DNA of 64,000 nt from NCBI GenBank assembly GCA_933228675.1, contig OW121744.1:94128574-94192573 (forward strand), in the 5' to 3' direction. Below the pieces are notes generated by a model. The model was given only the letters and a program-made list of their open reading frames with translations. It had not been told where the DNA came from and made no database searches. Made by a program: the position numbers and the translations under genes. The stretch is from Stomorhina lunata (lineage: Eukaryota; Arthropoda; Insecta; Diptera; Rhiniidae). Positions 44,035 to 56,109 of the stretch are shown here, one piece after another (position 1 is the stretch's first letter; every line of letters starts with the position of its first letter).

Positions 44035-45690
44035 AAAGCTTTATTTCTGGAAAAATATTGGTATTGAAATTAGTCAAAATCGGCTTACATTTGCCTATTA
44101 CTTTAGGAGATAAATAGTTTTTATATAGTAGTTTAATTTTTTTTCGGTCAGCATTTGACCATAGCTTCTATATAAAAACTTATGGAAAGACATCCGTCAG
44201 ATAAAAGCGCGATATCACCATAATAAAAATAGCTAGGGGAACAAAATTTGACATAAGTATTTTTGATATCTTGAGAAAGTTATGTATTTAAATGGGCAAA
44301 ATCACATTTAGTTAGAGCTCCCACATAAGCCTGCAATTGTAATAGCTATGACGACTTAATTTAGAACAGAGAAGTTTTATGCAACTATTTGTCAGTATGT
44401 CAAATTTTATGGGAATCAGTCCATATTTGACTATAGCTTTCATATGAAAACGACAAAAATGCCACAAACGCCTGTTAAAAGCTATTAAATTATAAAATGT
44501 GACAGCTATGGCCATTATATTTTGCACAAAATTAACAGGGACCGTTACTGTTATAACTTTTATCATAAAAGTCAGAAAATAAAAGTTATTTTTTGACTTT
44601 TATTTTTTCGAGCAGAAATAAAAGTTATTTCATAACTTTTACTATTTCGATAAAAAATAACAGTTTTCTTTTTTACTTTTATTTTTTCAAGCAAAAATAA
44701 GAGTTATTTTTTAACTTTTATTTTTTCGATCATGAATAAAGGTTATCTTTTGGCTTTTATTTTTTCGATAAGAAATAAAAGTTATTTTTTTACTTTTATT
44801 TTTTCGAGCAGAAATAAAAGTTATTTTTCTTTGAATTTATGATAAATTCATTAAAAATTTTTTTCAAACAAAGATATTTTCTTAAAAATTAATTGAGTTG
44901 AGTTTTGCAATCATAATTGGGATTGAAAACATAAAAATAACTTTTATTTCTGCTCGAAAAAATAAAAGTAAAAAAATAACTTTTATTTCTGGTCGAAAAA
45001 ATAAAAGTCAGAAAATAACTTTTATTTATGCTCGAAATAATAAAAGTCAAAAATAGTTGTTATTTTTGCTAGAAAAAATAAAAGTTAAAAAATATCTTTT
45101 ATTTTTGCTCGAAAAAAATAAAAGTTAAAAATAACTGTTATTTTTGCTCAAAAAAATAAAAATCAATAAATAACTGTTATCTTTTTTCTAAAAAATAAAA
45201 ATCCGATTTTTAAAAAGCATCGCATTTTACGAAAATTTGGTCCAAGACTATCAAAATGGTATACTTGGTTTTATTCTCCAACATTTCCTTGAGGTTGCTT
45301 TTTTTTAATCACAAATTCAAAAATAACAATTATTTTCGGTCCCTGTAAATTAACATTATATAAATATCAGCCAGAGAATACAAATTTATTGGGAATCGGT
45401 CGACATTTGGCAATAGTTTTTATATATATAAAATCCCCTTTTTATATCTACTAGGAAAGCCACTTAGATACTTTTAAATGTTGAACTGCAAAGCTACTGC
45501 AATCGAATTTAGTTTAAAGGTTTTACCAAAAATACGATCTAGCTTTACATTTTTTTTTTTTTTAATTTGGTCCACATTTAAAATTAGCAGCACCCTCGCT
45601 GATATATTAGATATGATTCTAAATTTAATACAACTTGATGCTGGGTATATAAGATTGGGCCGTATATAACACTTTTACTTGTTAGTAATA
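44035..45690 (+). mobile_element. DINE-1/mini-me-like element (copy b), partial, interrupted
   Basis: This aligns by eye with about 48425-49815: CGGnnnACATTTG modules, CATCCGTCAGATAAAAGCGC (44189-44208), ATAGCTATGACGACTTAATT, and the tail GGGTATATAAGATT with TATAACACTTTTACTTGTT. The head and GTCY tract are missing, and the terminal hairpin seen in copy c is mutated. It is interrupted by the 812-bp foldback element at 44535-45346. Confidence 0.7.
44535..45346. mobile_element. Foldback-type MITE, 812 bp, nested in mini-me copy b
   Basis: Ends are ACAGGGACCG and CGGTCCCTGT, flanked by AAATTA on both sides (44529-44534 and 45347-45352). Inside, each arm (about 44545-44835 and 44925-45190) is an array of 30-40-bp units reading ATAAAAGTTATTTTT..ACTTTTATTTTTTCGA on the left and the reverse complement on the right. 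The centre is about 100 bp. No protein is encoded. Removing the element and one AAATTA restores continuity with the uninterrupted mini-me copy near 49255. The 6-bp duplication and terminal sequence do not identify a superfamily for me. Confidence 0.8.
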
Positions 45691-46931
45691 GCTCTGGTCA
45701 TAGATCTAACAATAGTGCTACTTATAAACTGTAATCATAGTCATCGCTTTCCACATAGCTCTAGACATCTGGTCCTAGCTGTAATCATAGCTGTGGTCAC
45801 AGGCATAATCGTAGCCTGGGTATTATGTGGTTATATTAGATATATTTTTTTTCTTAATTGGGAATCCCTGTCCAAATCTTCTTTATTTGCCTTCTTATAT
45901 CAAAGTTTGCATTTTGGTTCTTGTTCATAAGATTAACTTTTTTAAAAGAATATGTGCGTGTATAAATGTAAGTCTGCTTAAGCAAATACTATCAGAAATC
46001 TTTTTACTGTTAACAGCTTTAAGTATATTTATACCCTATAGCACCATATATGTGTTATGGCATCCCCAATTATGTATAGCCATTAGAACAGAATCACTTC
46101 TATAACGATTAAAAACAGGTCTTTGCGATGGGCTTGTGATAAAATTAGATATCCCAGATTCTGGAACACTTGAATTTGGTCAAAATTGGTTCATTACTTC
46201 AGGTATCTTTCAAAAGACCGAGCTCCCGGAATTAAAGTTTTGTCAACTCACAGCCACAAATCCAATTGTCATTCAATCAAATTAAGCTAGAAAAAAGACT
46301 CGCAAGCTATTATACATTCGACTTAAAGACTATGAGAAAAGGGGTCTTATAAGCTATCATTAATATGAGCGTCTCGACATTGACTTAATCGGAAATGAGT
46401 CAGAAACTGAGGGTAAATGGCTCGAAAAGAACTCCAAAAATAATTTAAATGTTACTGCCACATGATTCTAAAACAACCACAGACTTAATCGTCAAATTGA
46501 TTGGAAAAGACTCAAAAATTGATCTGAAAAGTGTTTATAAAAGATTCTCCCAAGTGAGTTGCGGCTAGGGTAAAATTTTATACCGAAGGTATAGTCTGTT
46601 TTGAATCGAAAATGCGCAGTAATAATTTAGAAGATTATTATATTTATTGTGATTAAACCGAGTCGTTTCCGACTAGTTCGGACGACCAAAAAATGATTTG
46701 TCGTCTGCGCGATTAAAACAATAGTCGAAGGAGATTAAGCGCGAATCGCTTTAAAATTTACCGTTTAAAAATACAATAACAAAAAGCATATCAATTGGAA
46801 ATCAATCATTTAAGTGATTAAAATTCGACAGATGGTAACGCCATTTTTCAATCAGATTTTGCACAGTTTATTGATAAAAAGGTTACTCCTATACTTTTGT
46901 TTTTGAAAAATATATTTAACGAGCACAGATA
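45691..46931. other. Old interspersed DNA with one half of a direct duplication
   Basis: No gene is recognised. The segment 46430-46560 (CTCGAAAAGAACTCC, TTACTGCCACATGATT, ACAGACTTAATCGTCAAA) recurs with changes at 47238-47350. The copies are about 810 bp apart and the SINE lies between them. Confidence 0.5.
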
Positions 46932-47125
46932 GTAGGTGCTATGGCTTAATGGGTTAGCGTGCCAAGTACTAAGCATAACATATCACTTTCAGCCTGAGTT
47001 CGATCCCCAGTCGTGACGACTTTAATTTCTGCAGTTATTTATTTATATTAAAGTTATATATAACTATAGCATTTTCCATTGGCTGTAAGGCCTAAAGCAA
47101 TGACACGCCGTCGATGAAAAATAAA
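46932..47125 (+). mobile_element. tRNA-derived SINE, copy 2 (better preserved head)
   Basis: The head reads GGTGCTATGGCTTAATGGGT, with an A-box-like TGGCTTAATGGG. It is followed about 45 bp later by GAGTTCGATCCCC, an RNA polymerase III B-box. The body and the 3' motif GACACGCCGTCGATGAAAAA match 21175-21366. The spacing of the two boxes is that of a tRNA gene, but the fold is not preserved enough to call a functional tRNA. Confidence 0.75.
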
Positions 47126-47515
47126 TAAAATAACAACAATAGCGCAACGTCTTCACTGTTCTAAAAATAGACTAGATGTTTCCGATTGTTACTTTTTTTT
47201 TTAAACAACTAAAAAATAATAGAAATTGAGTCAAAAATGACTCGAAAAGTACTCCGAAAAGATTCAAAAGTTACTGCAAGATGATTTCTTAACAACTACA
47301 GACTCAATTGTCAAAATGATAGGGAAAGACTTAAAAACGAATCATCTAGGGTACCATTATCTCCCGAAGGCACAGTCTTTTTCGAATCGAAAATTATAGC
47401 ATATTCGATAATTTTAATCGTCCGTGGCAGTCGAAGAAGTGTCAAATATGACCAAAAATCATAAAAAATGTATTAAAAAGTTTTATCAAAATTTTGAGAC
47501 ATCAAACCTTTAATT
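47126..47515. other. Second half of the direct duplication
   Basis: 47238-47350 matches 46430-46560 with about one difference in five bases. No gene is recognised. Confidence 0.45.
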
Positions 47516-47665
47516 AAAAAGTTTTACTGTAGTGTATTGCACTAAGATCCCAATTCCCAATTTATTATTGTAATAAATAGTTTTTTGATAAAACCAAAAA
47601 ATGTTGGTGGGGAAACCTTTCCTCGACGCTTTTCGATGGTTGGTTAGACCATCTCATCAAATTTT
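47516..47665 (+). repeat. Dispersed repeat 'U', copy outside satellite DNA
   Basis: It begins GTAGTGTATTGCACTAAG, then has the hairpin TTTATTATTGTAATAAATAG and CCTTTCCTCGACGCTTTTCG. It matches the start of the window closely, with an extra CCCAATT. It stops at GACCATCTCATCA, short of the GGAGGATTATCC segment seen at 120-135. Confidence 0.75.
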
Positions 47666-47679
47666 GACTGGCTGAGGGC

Positions 47680-47880
47680 TTGTTCGATAGTTTTAATCAT
47701 ATGTAATAGACGGAAAAGAGTCAAATATGATTAAAAAATGATGACTGGATAGACACAAATCGACAGACACAGAAAGTTACAGAAACATTTTAATATGTTT
47801 TTATTGGACCGCATTTGACATTAGGGGTAGGGTATCATATGTTGCGGCTTGCCTGACTATAATATTTTCTTACATGCTTT
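47680..47880 (+). mobile_element. Mini-me-like tail remnant (copy d)
   Basis: The segment ends GCGGCTTGCCTGACTATAAT followed by TTTTCTTAC, matching the terminal GGTCGGCTTGACCAACTATA and CTTTCTTACTTG of copy a. It is preceded by GACCGCATTTGACATTAGG. Only this end is recognisable. Confidence 0.5.
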
Positions 47881-48171
47881 TTCACTTCATTTTTGTCTGA
47901 TTTTTTTGGGTTAATTTTATATTCTTTGGTGATTATAAATTTAGTGATAACAGAGTTTCAATCTGAATAAGAATTTAGGTCACTGGTTTGAGAGCACAAA
48001 AAACGCAGGGAAAACCACAGAACAAATAAAATCTTTTTTCTTTGGTGTAAAAGGAAAAAAATTAAGAAATTGAAAGATAAAATAAGAAATTTTTAAATAT
48101 ATGATATTAAAAGATTTTAAGTTTCTTGAGATTAAATTGAAAGCTTCTTAAAAAGCTTTTTTGGTTCAATA
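47881..48171. other. AT-rich spacer
   Basis: Nothing is recognised. One AAAGCTTCTTAAAAAGCTTT cluster lies near 48140-48160. Confidence 0.35.
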
Positions 48172-49815
48172 TTTTTATACCCACCATCAAAAAGAATGGG
48201 GGGTATATTGAGATTGTCATTCCGTTTGTAATTTCCTTAATATTGGCTCAAAAATCAAAAACGATATATATTCTGAATCCTTATGAAATTCTAAGACGAT
48301 TGAGCGATGTCCGTCTGTCTGTCCGTCTGTCTGTCCGTCTGTCTGTCTGTCTGTCTGTTGAAATCACGATAACGCCTAAACGAAAGGAGCTAGCTCACTG
48401 AAACTTAGCAAAAACATTCTTCATTTATGAGAAAATTTTGCTATTGAAATTGGGCAAAATCGGTTAACATTTGACCATAGCTCCCGTATAACCTCGTCAA
48501 GACTAGTCGCTTATTTGCTAATAACTGACAAATTATAATAGCTATGATGACAAAATTTGGTATCTAGAAGTTTTCCATAAGCACTAGGCAGCATATAAAA
48601 TTTCATCGAAATCGGTTCACATTTAACCATAGCTCCCATATAAAAAACATACGGAAACAGCCAAAATTCCACCTGAAATTCACTTAAATGCCAATAAATG
48701 CTAAAATGTAATAGCTTTCGCCACCAAATTTAGCACAAATAAGTCTTATGTGAATACCAGTCAGTGTGCAAAATTTTGTTACAATCGGTCACCATTTGAC
48801 CATAGCTCCCATATAAAAAACTTACAGAAACCCAAAAATACAAAAAGAAAAGGAGATTTATGTCCGTCTGTCCGTCAGATAAAAGCGCGACAGCTCCTTA
48901 ACTACAAAAGCTAGAGAGACAAAATTTTACAAAAGTATTTCCGATATGTAACAAAAGTTGTGTACTGAAAATGGGCGAAATCGGTTCACATTTAGTTAGA
49001 GCTCCCATATAACCCCGCCCCGGGAAACACATAAATGCTGATAAATTGAGTACAATTGTGATAGCTATGACGACTAAATTTAGTATAGCAAAGTTTTATG
49101 CAACTATTGGTCAGTATATCAAATTTTATAGGAATTGGTCCATATTTGACTATAGCTTTCATATAAAAAACACTCCCGGAAACCAAAAAATGTTTAGCAA
49201 GGACCAGTTAAAAGCTATTAAATTAGAAGCTGTGACAGCTATTGCCACTAAATTTTGCAAGAATAAGCCCTGTATAAATACCAGCCAGTGTGTGAAATTT
49301 TGTTACAATCGGTCAACATTTGGCTATAATTCTTATATATTTATATTACATCCCCTTTTTTATATCTACAATCAAAATGATTCGGAAGTACAATCAGAAT
49401 ATTAAGATTATGTATATGGTAGATGCATTAGGAACTCCTAACAAAATATATGGACCTGTCGTATTACTATCAACTTCTTTATCTTAACTTAATATTAAGC
49501 TAAACGAAAAGTATTTAACAACTTATTAATGTAAAACCATACCCGGTTACGATAACGAATTTTTTTCAAATTAAATAAATACTAGGGAAACCACTTACAC
49601 ACTTTTGAATGTTGAACTTTAAAGCTACTGCAACCGAAGTTATTCCAAATATTTTACCAACAATACCAACTAGCGTAACAACTTTTTTCCAATTTGGTCC
49701 ACGTTTTGAATTTGCTGCAGCCTCGTAGATATATGAGATATGTTTCTAAATTTAACACTACTTGATGGTGGGTATATAAGATTCGGCACAGCCGAATATA
49801 ACACTCTTTCTTGTT
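48172..49815 (+). mobile_element. DINE-1/mini-me-like element (copy c), most complete
   Basis: The head TTTTTATACCCACCATCAAA can pair with GGGGGGTATA. The conserved GACGATTGAGCGATGTCCG leads into a GTCT/GTCC tract (48309-48360). The body has four or more repeats of an 'aaaTCGGTtaaCATTTgaCCATAGCTCCcatat' module spaced about 100-180 bp. The 3' end has a perfect hairpin, TTCGGC-ACA-GCCGAA (49782-49796), followed by TATAACACTCTTTCTTG. A short hairpin just inside the end fits a Helitron-like element, although the final bases are not the usual CTRR. Confidence 0.78.
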
Positions 49816-50424
49816 TATAGCCAGGTTTAATCGAATTGATCGATGATATGATCTTAATAAGTCAAAAAATTTATTTCTGCTATCAATGGACCACACAAAG
49901 ACTTTGCCAGACCCTTTATCAAGGTGACAATAGTTAAGGGAGTAATAACTCTTTAAAATTTTCGAAATTTGAAGTTTTGCCCAAATATTTTCTCTTAAAT
50001 CCTCATAAAGAAATTTTCTTTTTCATTTTAGCAATTTAATTAAAAATCCATTTTTTCCTTAACTATTAACACCTACAAAAATTTGTTAAGCGAACAAAAG
50101 AAAAATCAATTAAATTAATATTTATTTTAACAAAGAGTTCCCTTTAAGCCCTCATTTTCATGACAACCACAAAAAAAATATTTATACACCTTTAAAATAT
50201 GTTAACGTTTTCATATTGTAAAAATATAGAAATATTTTCTTAAGAAAATATTTTGCCAACTTTATAATGGTACGGACGTACAAGACATTTATATGAGCAA
50301 CAGCAACTGCAAGACAAGAAAGAATTACTTATATGCCGGTATTATTTTTGGGAAGTTAAGTGTTCGGTTCGTGTAAGTTTTGCACACCCTTAAAGCGGCT
50401 GTAAAGGAATGAAAACATAAAATA
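49816..50424. other. AT-rich spacer
   Basis: No gene is recognised. It separates the mini-me element from the satellite block. Confidence 0.4.
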
Positions 50425-51955
50425 AGATTTTTCTATAGAAAGAATTTTTTATCAAAAATTTTTCTATAGAAAAACTTTTTTATCAAAAATTTTTCTATAG
50501 AAAAACTTTTTTATCAAAAATTTTTCTATAGAAAAACTTTTTTATCAAAAATTTTTCTATAGAAAAACTTTTTTATCAAAAAATTTTCTATAGAAAAACT
50601 TTTTTTTCAATAATTTTTCTATAGACAAACCTTTTTATCAAAAATTTTTCTATAGAAAAACTTTTTAATCAACAATTTTTCTTTAGAAAAACTTTTTTAT
50701 CAAAAATTTTTCTATAGAAAAACTTTTTTATCAAAAATTTTTCTATAGAAAAACTTTTTTATCAAAAATTTTTCTATAGAAAAACTTTTTTATCAAAAAT
50801 TTTTCTATAGAAAAACTTTTTTATCAAAAATATAGAAAAACTTTTTTATCAAAAATTTTTCTATAGAAAAACTTTTTTATCAAAAATTTTTCTATAGAAA
50901 AACTTTTTATCAAAAATTTTTCTATAGAAAAACTTTTTTATCAAAAATTTTTCTATAGAAAAACTTTTTTATCAAAAATTTTTCTATAGAAAAACTTTTT
51001 TATCAAAAATTTTTCTATAGAAAAACTTTTTTATCAAAAATTTTTCTATAGAAAAACTTTTTTATCAAAAATTTTTCTATAGAAAAACTTTTTTATCAAA
51101 AATTTTTCTATAGAAAAATTTTTTTATCAAAAATTTTTCTATAGAAAAACTTTTTTATCAAAAATTTTTCTATCGAAAAACTTTTTTATCAAAAATTTTT
51201 CTATCGAAAAACTTTTTTATCAAAAATTTTTCTATCGAAAAACTTTTTTATCAAAAATTTTTCTATCGAAAAACTTTTTTATCAAAAATTTTTCTATCGA
51301 AAAACTTTTTTATCAAAAATTTTTCTATCGAAAAACTTTTTTATCAAAAATTTTTCTATCGAAAAACTTTTTTATCAAAAATTTTTCTATCGAACTACTT
51401 TTTAATCAAAAATCTTTCTATCGAAAAACTTTTTTATCAAAAATTTTTGTATCGAAAAACTTTTTTTATCAAAAATTTTTCTATCGAAAAACTTTTTTAT
51501 CAAAAATTTTTCTATAGAAAAACTTTTTTATCAAAAATTTTTCTATAGAAAAACTTTTTTATCAAAAATGTTTCTATAGAAAAACTTTTTTATCGAAAAT
51601 TTTTCTATAGAAAAACTTTTTTATCAAAAATTTTTCTATAGAAAAACTTTTTTATCAAAAATTTTTCTATAGAAAAACTTTTTTATCAAAAATTTTTCTA
51701 TAGAAAAACTTTTTTATCAAAAATTTTTCTATAGAAAAACTTTTTTATCAAAAATTTTTCTATAGAAAAACTTTTTTATCAAAAATTTTTCTATAGAAAA
51801 ACTTTTTTATCAAATATTTTTCTATAGAAAAACTTTTTTATCAAATATTTTTCTATAGAAAAACTTTTTTATCAAAAATTTTTCTATAGAACAACTTTTT
51901 TATCAAAAATTTTTCTATAGAAAAACTTTTTTATCAAACATTTTTCTATAGAAAT
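50425..51955 (+). repeat. 31-bp satellite array 6, left arm (TTTTTTATCAAAAA linker)
   Basis: About 49 monomers are nearly identical. A block at 51170-51490 carries CTATCGAAAA in place of CTATAGAAAA in about ten successive monomers, so a mutation of the core spread locally. At about 51955 the orientation flips. Confidence 0.95.
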
Positions 51956-54800
51956 AATTTTTGATAAAAAATTATTTCTATAGAAAAATTTTTGATAAAA
52001 AATTATTTCTATAGAAAAATTTTTGATAAAAAATTATTTCTATAGAAAAATTTTTGATAAAAAATTATTTCTATAGAAAAAATTTTGATAAAAATTTTTC
52101 TATAAAAAAATTTTTGATAAAAAATTAATTTATTAATTTATTATTATTAATTTTGTATAAAAAGTTATTTCTATAAAAAAAATAGTTGATAAAAAATTAT
52201 ATCTATAGAAAAATTTTTGATAAAAAATTATTTCTATAGAAAAATTTTTGATAAAAAATTATTTCTATAGAAAAATTTTTAATAAAAAATTATTTCTATA
52301 GAAAAATTTTTGATAAAAAATTATTTCTATAGAAAAATTTTTGTTAAAAAAGTTTTTCTATAGAAAAATTTTTGTTAAAAAAGTTTTTCTATAGAAAAAT
52401 TTTTGTTAAAAAAGTTTTTCTATAGAAAAAGTTTTGTTAAAAAAGTTTTTCTAGAAAAAATTTTTGTTAAAAAAGTTTTTCTATAGAAAAAATTTTGTTA
52501 AAAAAGTTTTTCTATAGAAAAATTTTTGTTAAAAAAGAAATAATTTTTGATAAAAAATTATTTCTATAGAAAAATTTTTGATAAAAAATTATTTCTATAG
52601 AAAAATTTTTGATAAAAAATTATTTCTATAGAAAAATTTTTGATAAAAAATTATTTCTATAGAAAAAATTTTGATAAAAATTTTTCTATAAAAAAATTTT
52701 TGATAAAAAATTAATTTATTAATTTATTATTATTAATTTTGTATAAAAAGTTATTTCTATAAAAAAAATAGTTGATAAAAAATTATATCTATAGAAAAAT
52801 TTTTGATAAAAAATTATTTCTATAGAAAAATTTTTGATAAAAAATTATTTCTATAGAAAAATTTTTAATAAAAAATTATTTCTATAGAAAAATTTTTGAT
52901 AAAAAATTATTTCTATAGAAAAATTTTTGTTAAAAAAGTTTTTCTATAGAAAAATTTTTGTTAAAAAAGTTTTTCTATAGAAAAATTTTTGTTAAAAAAG
53001 TTTTTCTATAGAAAAATTTTTGTTAAAAAAGTTTTTCTATAGAAAAATTTTTGTTAAAAAAGTTTTTCTATAGAAAAAGTTTTGTTAAAAAAGTTTTTCT
53101 AGAAAAAATTTTTGTTAAAAAAGTTTTTCTATAGAAAAAATTTTGTTAAAAAAGTTTTTCTATAGAAAAATTTTTGTTAAAAAAGAAATAATTTTTGATA
53201 AAAAATTATTTCTATAGAAAAATTTTTGATAAAAAATTATTTCTATAGAAAAATTTTTGATAAAAAATTATTTCTATAGAAAAATTTTTGATAAAAAATT
53301 ATTTCTATAGAAAAAATTTTGATAAAAATTTTTCTATAAAAAAATTTTTGATAAAAAATTAATTTATTAATTTATTATTATTAATTTTGTATAAAAAGTT
53401 ATTTCTATAAAAAAAATAGTTGATAAAAAATTATATCTATAGAAAAATTTTTGATAAAAAATTATTTCTATAGAAAAATTTTTGATAAAAAATTATTTCT
53501 ATAGAAAAATTTTTAATAAAAAATTATTTCTATAGAAAAATTTTTGATAAAAAATTATTTCTATAGAAAAATTTTTGTTAAAAAAGTTTTTCTATAGAAA
53601 AATTTTTGTTAAAAAAGTTTTTCTATAGAAAAATTTTTGTTAAAAAAGTTTTTCTATAGAAAAATTTTTGTTAAAAAAGTTTTTCTATAGAAAAATTTTT
53701 GTTAAAAAAGTTTTTCTATAGAAAAATTTTTGTTAAAAAAGTTTTTCTATAGAAAAAGTTTTGTTAAAAAAGTTTTTCTAGAAAAAATTTTTGTTAAAAA
53801 AGTTTTTCTATAGAAAAATTTTTGTTAAAAAAGTTTTTCTATAGAAAAATTTTTGTAAAAAAAGTTTTTCTATAGAAAAATTTTTGTTAAAAAAGTTTTT
53901 CTATAGAAAAATTTTTGTTAAAAAAGTTTTTCAATAGAAAAATTTTTGTTAAAAAAGTTTTCTATAGAAAAATTTTTGTTAAAAAAGTTTTTCTATAGAA
54001 AAATTTTTGTTAAAAAAGTTTTCCTATAGAAAAATTTTTGTTAAAAAAGTTTTTCTATAGAAAAATTTTTGTTAAAAAAGTTTTTCTATAGAAAAATTTT
54101 TGTTAAAAAAGTTTTGCTATAGAAAAATTTTTGTTAAAAAAGTTTTTCTATAGAAAAATTTTTGTTAAAAAAGTTTTTCTATAGAAAAATATTTGTTAAA
54201 AAAGTTTTTCTATAGAAAAATTTTTGTTAAAAAAGTTTTTCTATAGAAAAATTTTTGTTAAAAAAGTTTTTCTATAGAAAAATTTTTGTTAAAATAGCTT
54301 TTCTATAGAAAAATTTTTGTTAAAATAGCTTTTCTATAGAAAAATTTTTGTTAAAATAGCTTTTCTATAGAAAAATTTTTGTTAAAAAAGTTTTTCTATA
54401 GAAAAATTTTTGTTAAAAAAGTTTTTCTATAGAAAAATTTTTGTTAAAAAAGTTTTTCTATAGAAAAATTTTTGTTAAAAAAGTTTTTCTATAGAAAAAT
54501 TTTTGTTAAAAAAGTTTTTCTATAGAAAAATTTTTGTTAAAAAAGTTTTTCTATAGAAAAATTTTTGTTAAAAAAGTTTTTCTATAGAAAAATTTTTGTT
54601 AAAAAAGTTTTTCTATAGTAAAATTTTAGATGAAAAATTATTTCTATATAAAAATTTTTATTAAGAAACTTTTTATATAGAAAACTTTTTGATAGAAAAT
54701 TATTTCTATAGAAAAGTTTTTGATTAAAAAATTATTTCAATAGACAAATTTTTGATAAAAATTTATTTCTATTGAAAAATTGTTGATAGAAAAATTTTTC
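51956..54800 (-). repeat. 31-bp satellite array 6, right arm with higher-order repeats
   Basis: Monomers read TTTCTATAGAAAAATTTTTG followed by ATAAAAAATTA or TTAAAAAAGTT. The first kind is the reverse complement of the left-arm linker. A unique marker (TTAATTTATTAATTTATTAT) occurs at 52125, 52711 and 53359. The intervals of 586 and 648 bp differ by 62 bp, exactly two monomers. After about 53760 the array is plain TTAAAAAAG type to about 54610, then degenerates. Confidence 0.95.
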
Positions 54801-56109
54801 TATAGACAAATTGTTATCAATTTTTTTATTTATTTATATTGATATTTTTATTCATTTAAATCTCTGTTTCTTTAGAACTAAAACTTCCAATCCTCTTTTC
54901 TTAACAATTTTCCAACTCACATGCAACATGCACATCGAACAATCATTACTAACATTTATGGTATCATTTGTTAAGTGTCATCTTCTTTATGTAGCACGTA
55001 CTCCACAGCAATCATACCCAGTGCAACAACAACAGAATTGTGGGCATATGGCAAAATGACTTAAAGAAAAATAAAATGAAATAACATTGATGATCATGTT
55101 CCAATATACGAGTACCGGAGCCAACTAACCAACCAATAACAAATGCCCATAAACCAAGATATGAAGATGTGTTGCGCGGTCTATACCTTATGAACATGTT
55201 GGTAAAGAACAAGTCTTTTGTTCTTTATATATCCCAGTACTTTTGTACTTCCTCCACTCATATGACTCCACTTCATCATCATTGTCGTCCTCATCATGGT
55301 CATACTAAATAAATTCATTTAATTTTTTCTTACTTATTTCTTTTTTTTTCTAACAAAACAATTTGTTTAGTTCTTTAAATAACCAACAAACCGACAGGGG
55401 AAAAAAATAAAGTAATAATAGAAGAAGTTATAGATAGATTTGTTAGAAATAATTTTCGCGCTTTTCACAAATATTTCCTGCAACATTAATCTCGTGGGTT
55501 GTAGAAGAGCAAGAATAGGAGGAAAAAAAAACGAACCCAGGAACGTCTGACTACAATGCGGGTAAATATAGTAAATATTTGTAATATTTAAAGATGCAAC
55601 ATGCCACAACAGAACAACAACACCACAAAAACTATACCTCATATCTAGTAGATGAGAAAAAGCCTGCAACATCCTATAAATACAACAATAAATGCATAAG
55701 ATGATAAAACGTTTTAGAATTATTGAAAGGTGTATAATGAAGAAAAATGACTCTTTAATGCAACAAATAAAAATTTATACACAATTGGATGAACATACAA
55801 AATTTTTTAGCTTTTACGATCATTAGCTTGTCCTGCGGAAAAATTTATTAAGGGAATTCTATGAACGTCTTCAAGGAATGTGGCATGGATGAGCTTTTGG
55901 TGTTAATATTCAGTTAATCATTTATATGTAGGTATTATTTTTTTGTAAAATTCTTAAAATGAAATCAATTTTGTATGGATTCTATTAATTGGTATGAAAT
56001 TGGCTTTATTTGTAAGAGTTTTTGGCTGTGGTAGCATACGCTGACACCTAATGACCCATGTTCACAACCAACCATTTCAGAAGCAAATTTTAGATATATT
56101 TTAGAACAA
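54801..56109. other. Low-copy segment without a recognisable gene
   Basis: Several overlapping 60-100-codon frames at 54811-55672 lack motifs. Scattered CAACAA and CCACAAC triplets occur. The segment lies between two satellite blocks and nothing in it is supported as a gene. Confidence 0.5.

Noticed and set aside
46932..47010. Functional tRNA gene
   Set aside because: A- and B-boxes are present, but the arms do not pair well and the segment is followed by a body shared with another copy, as in a SINE.
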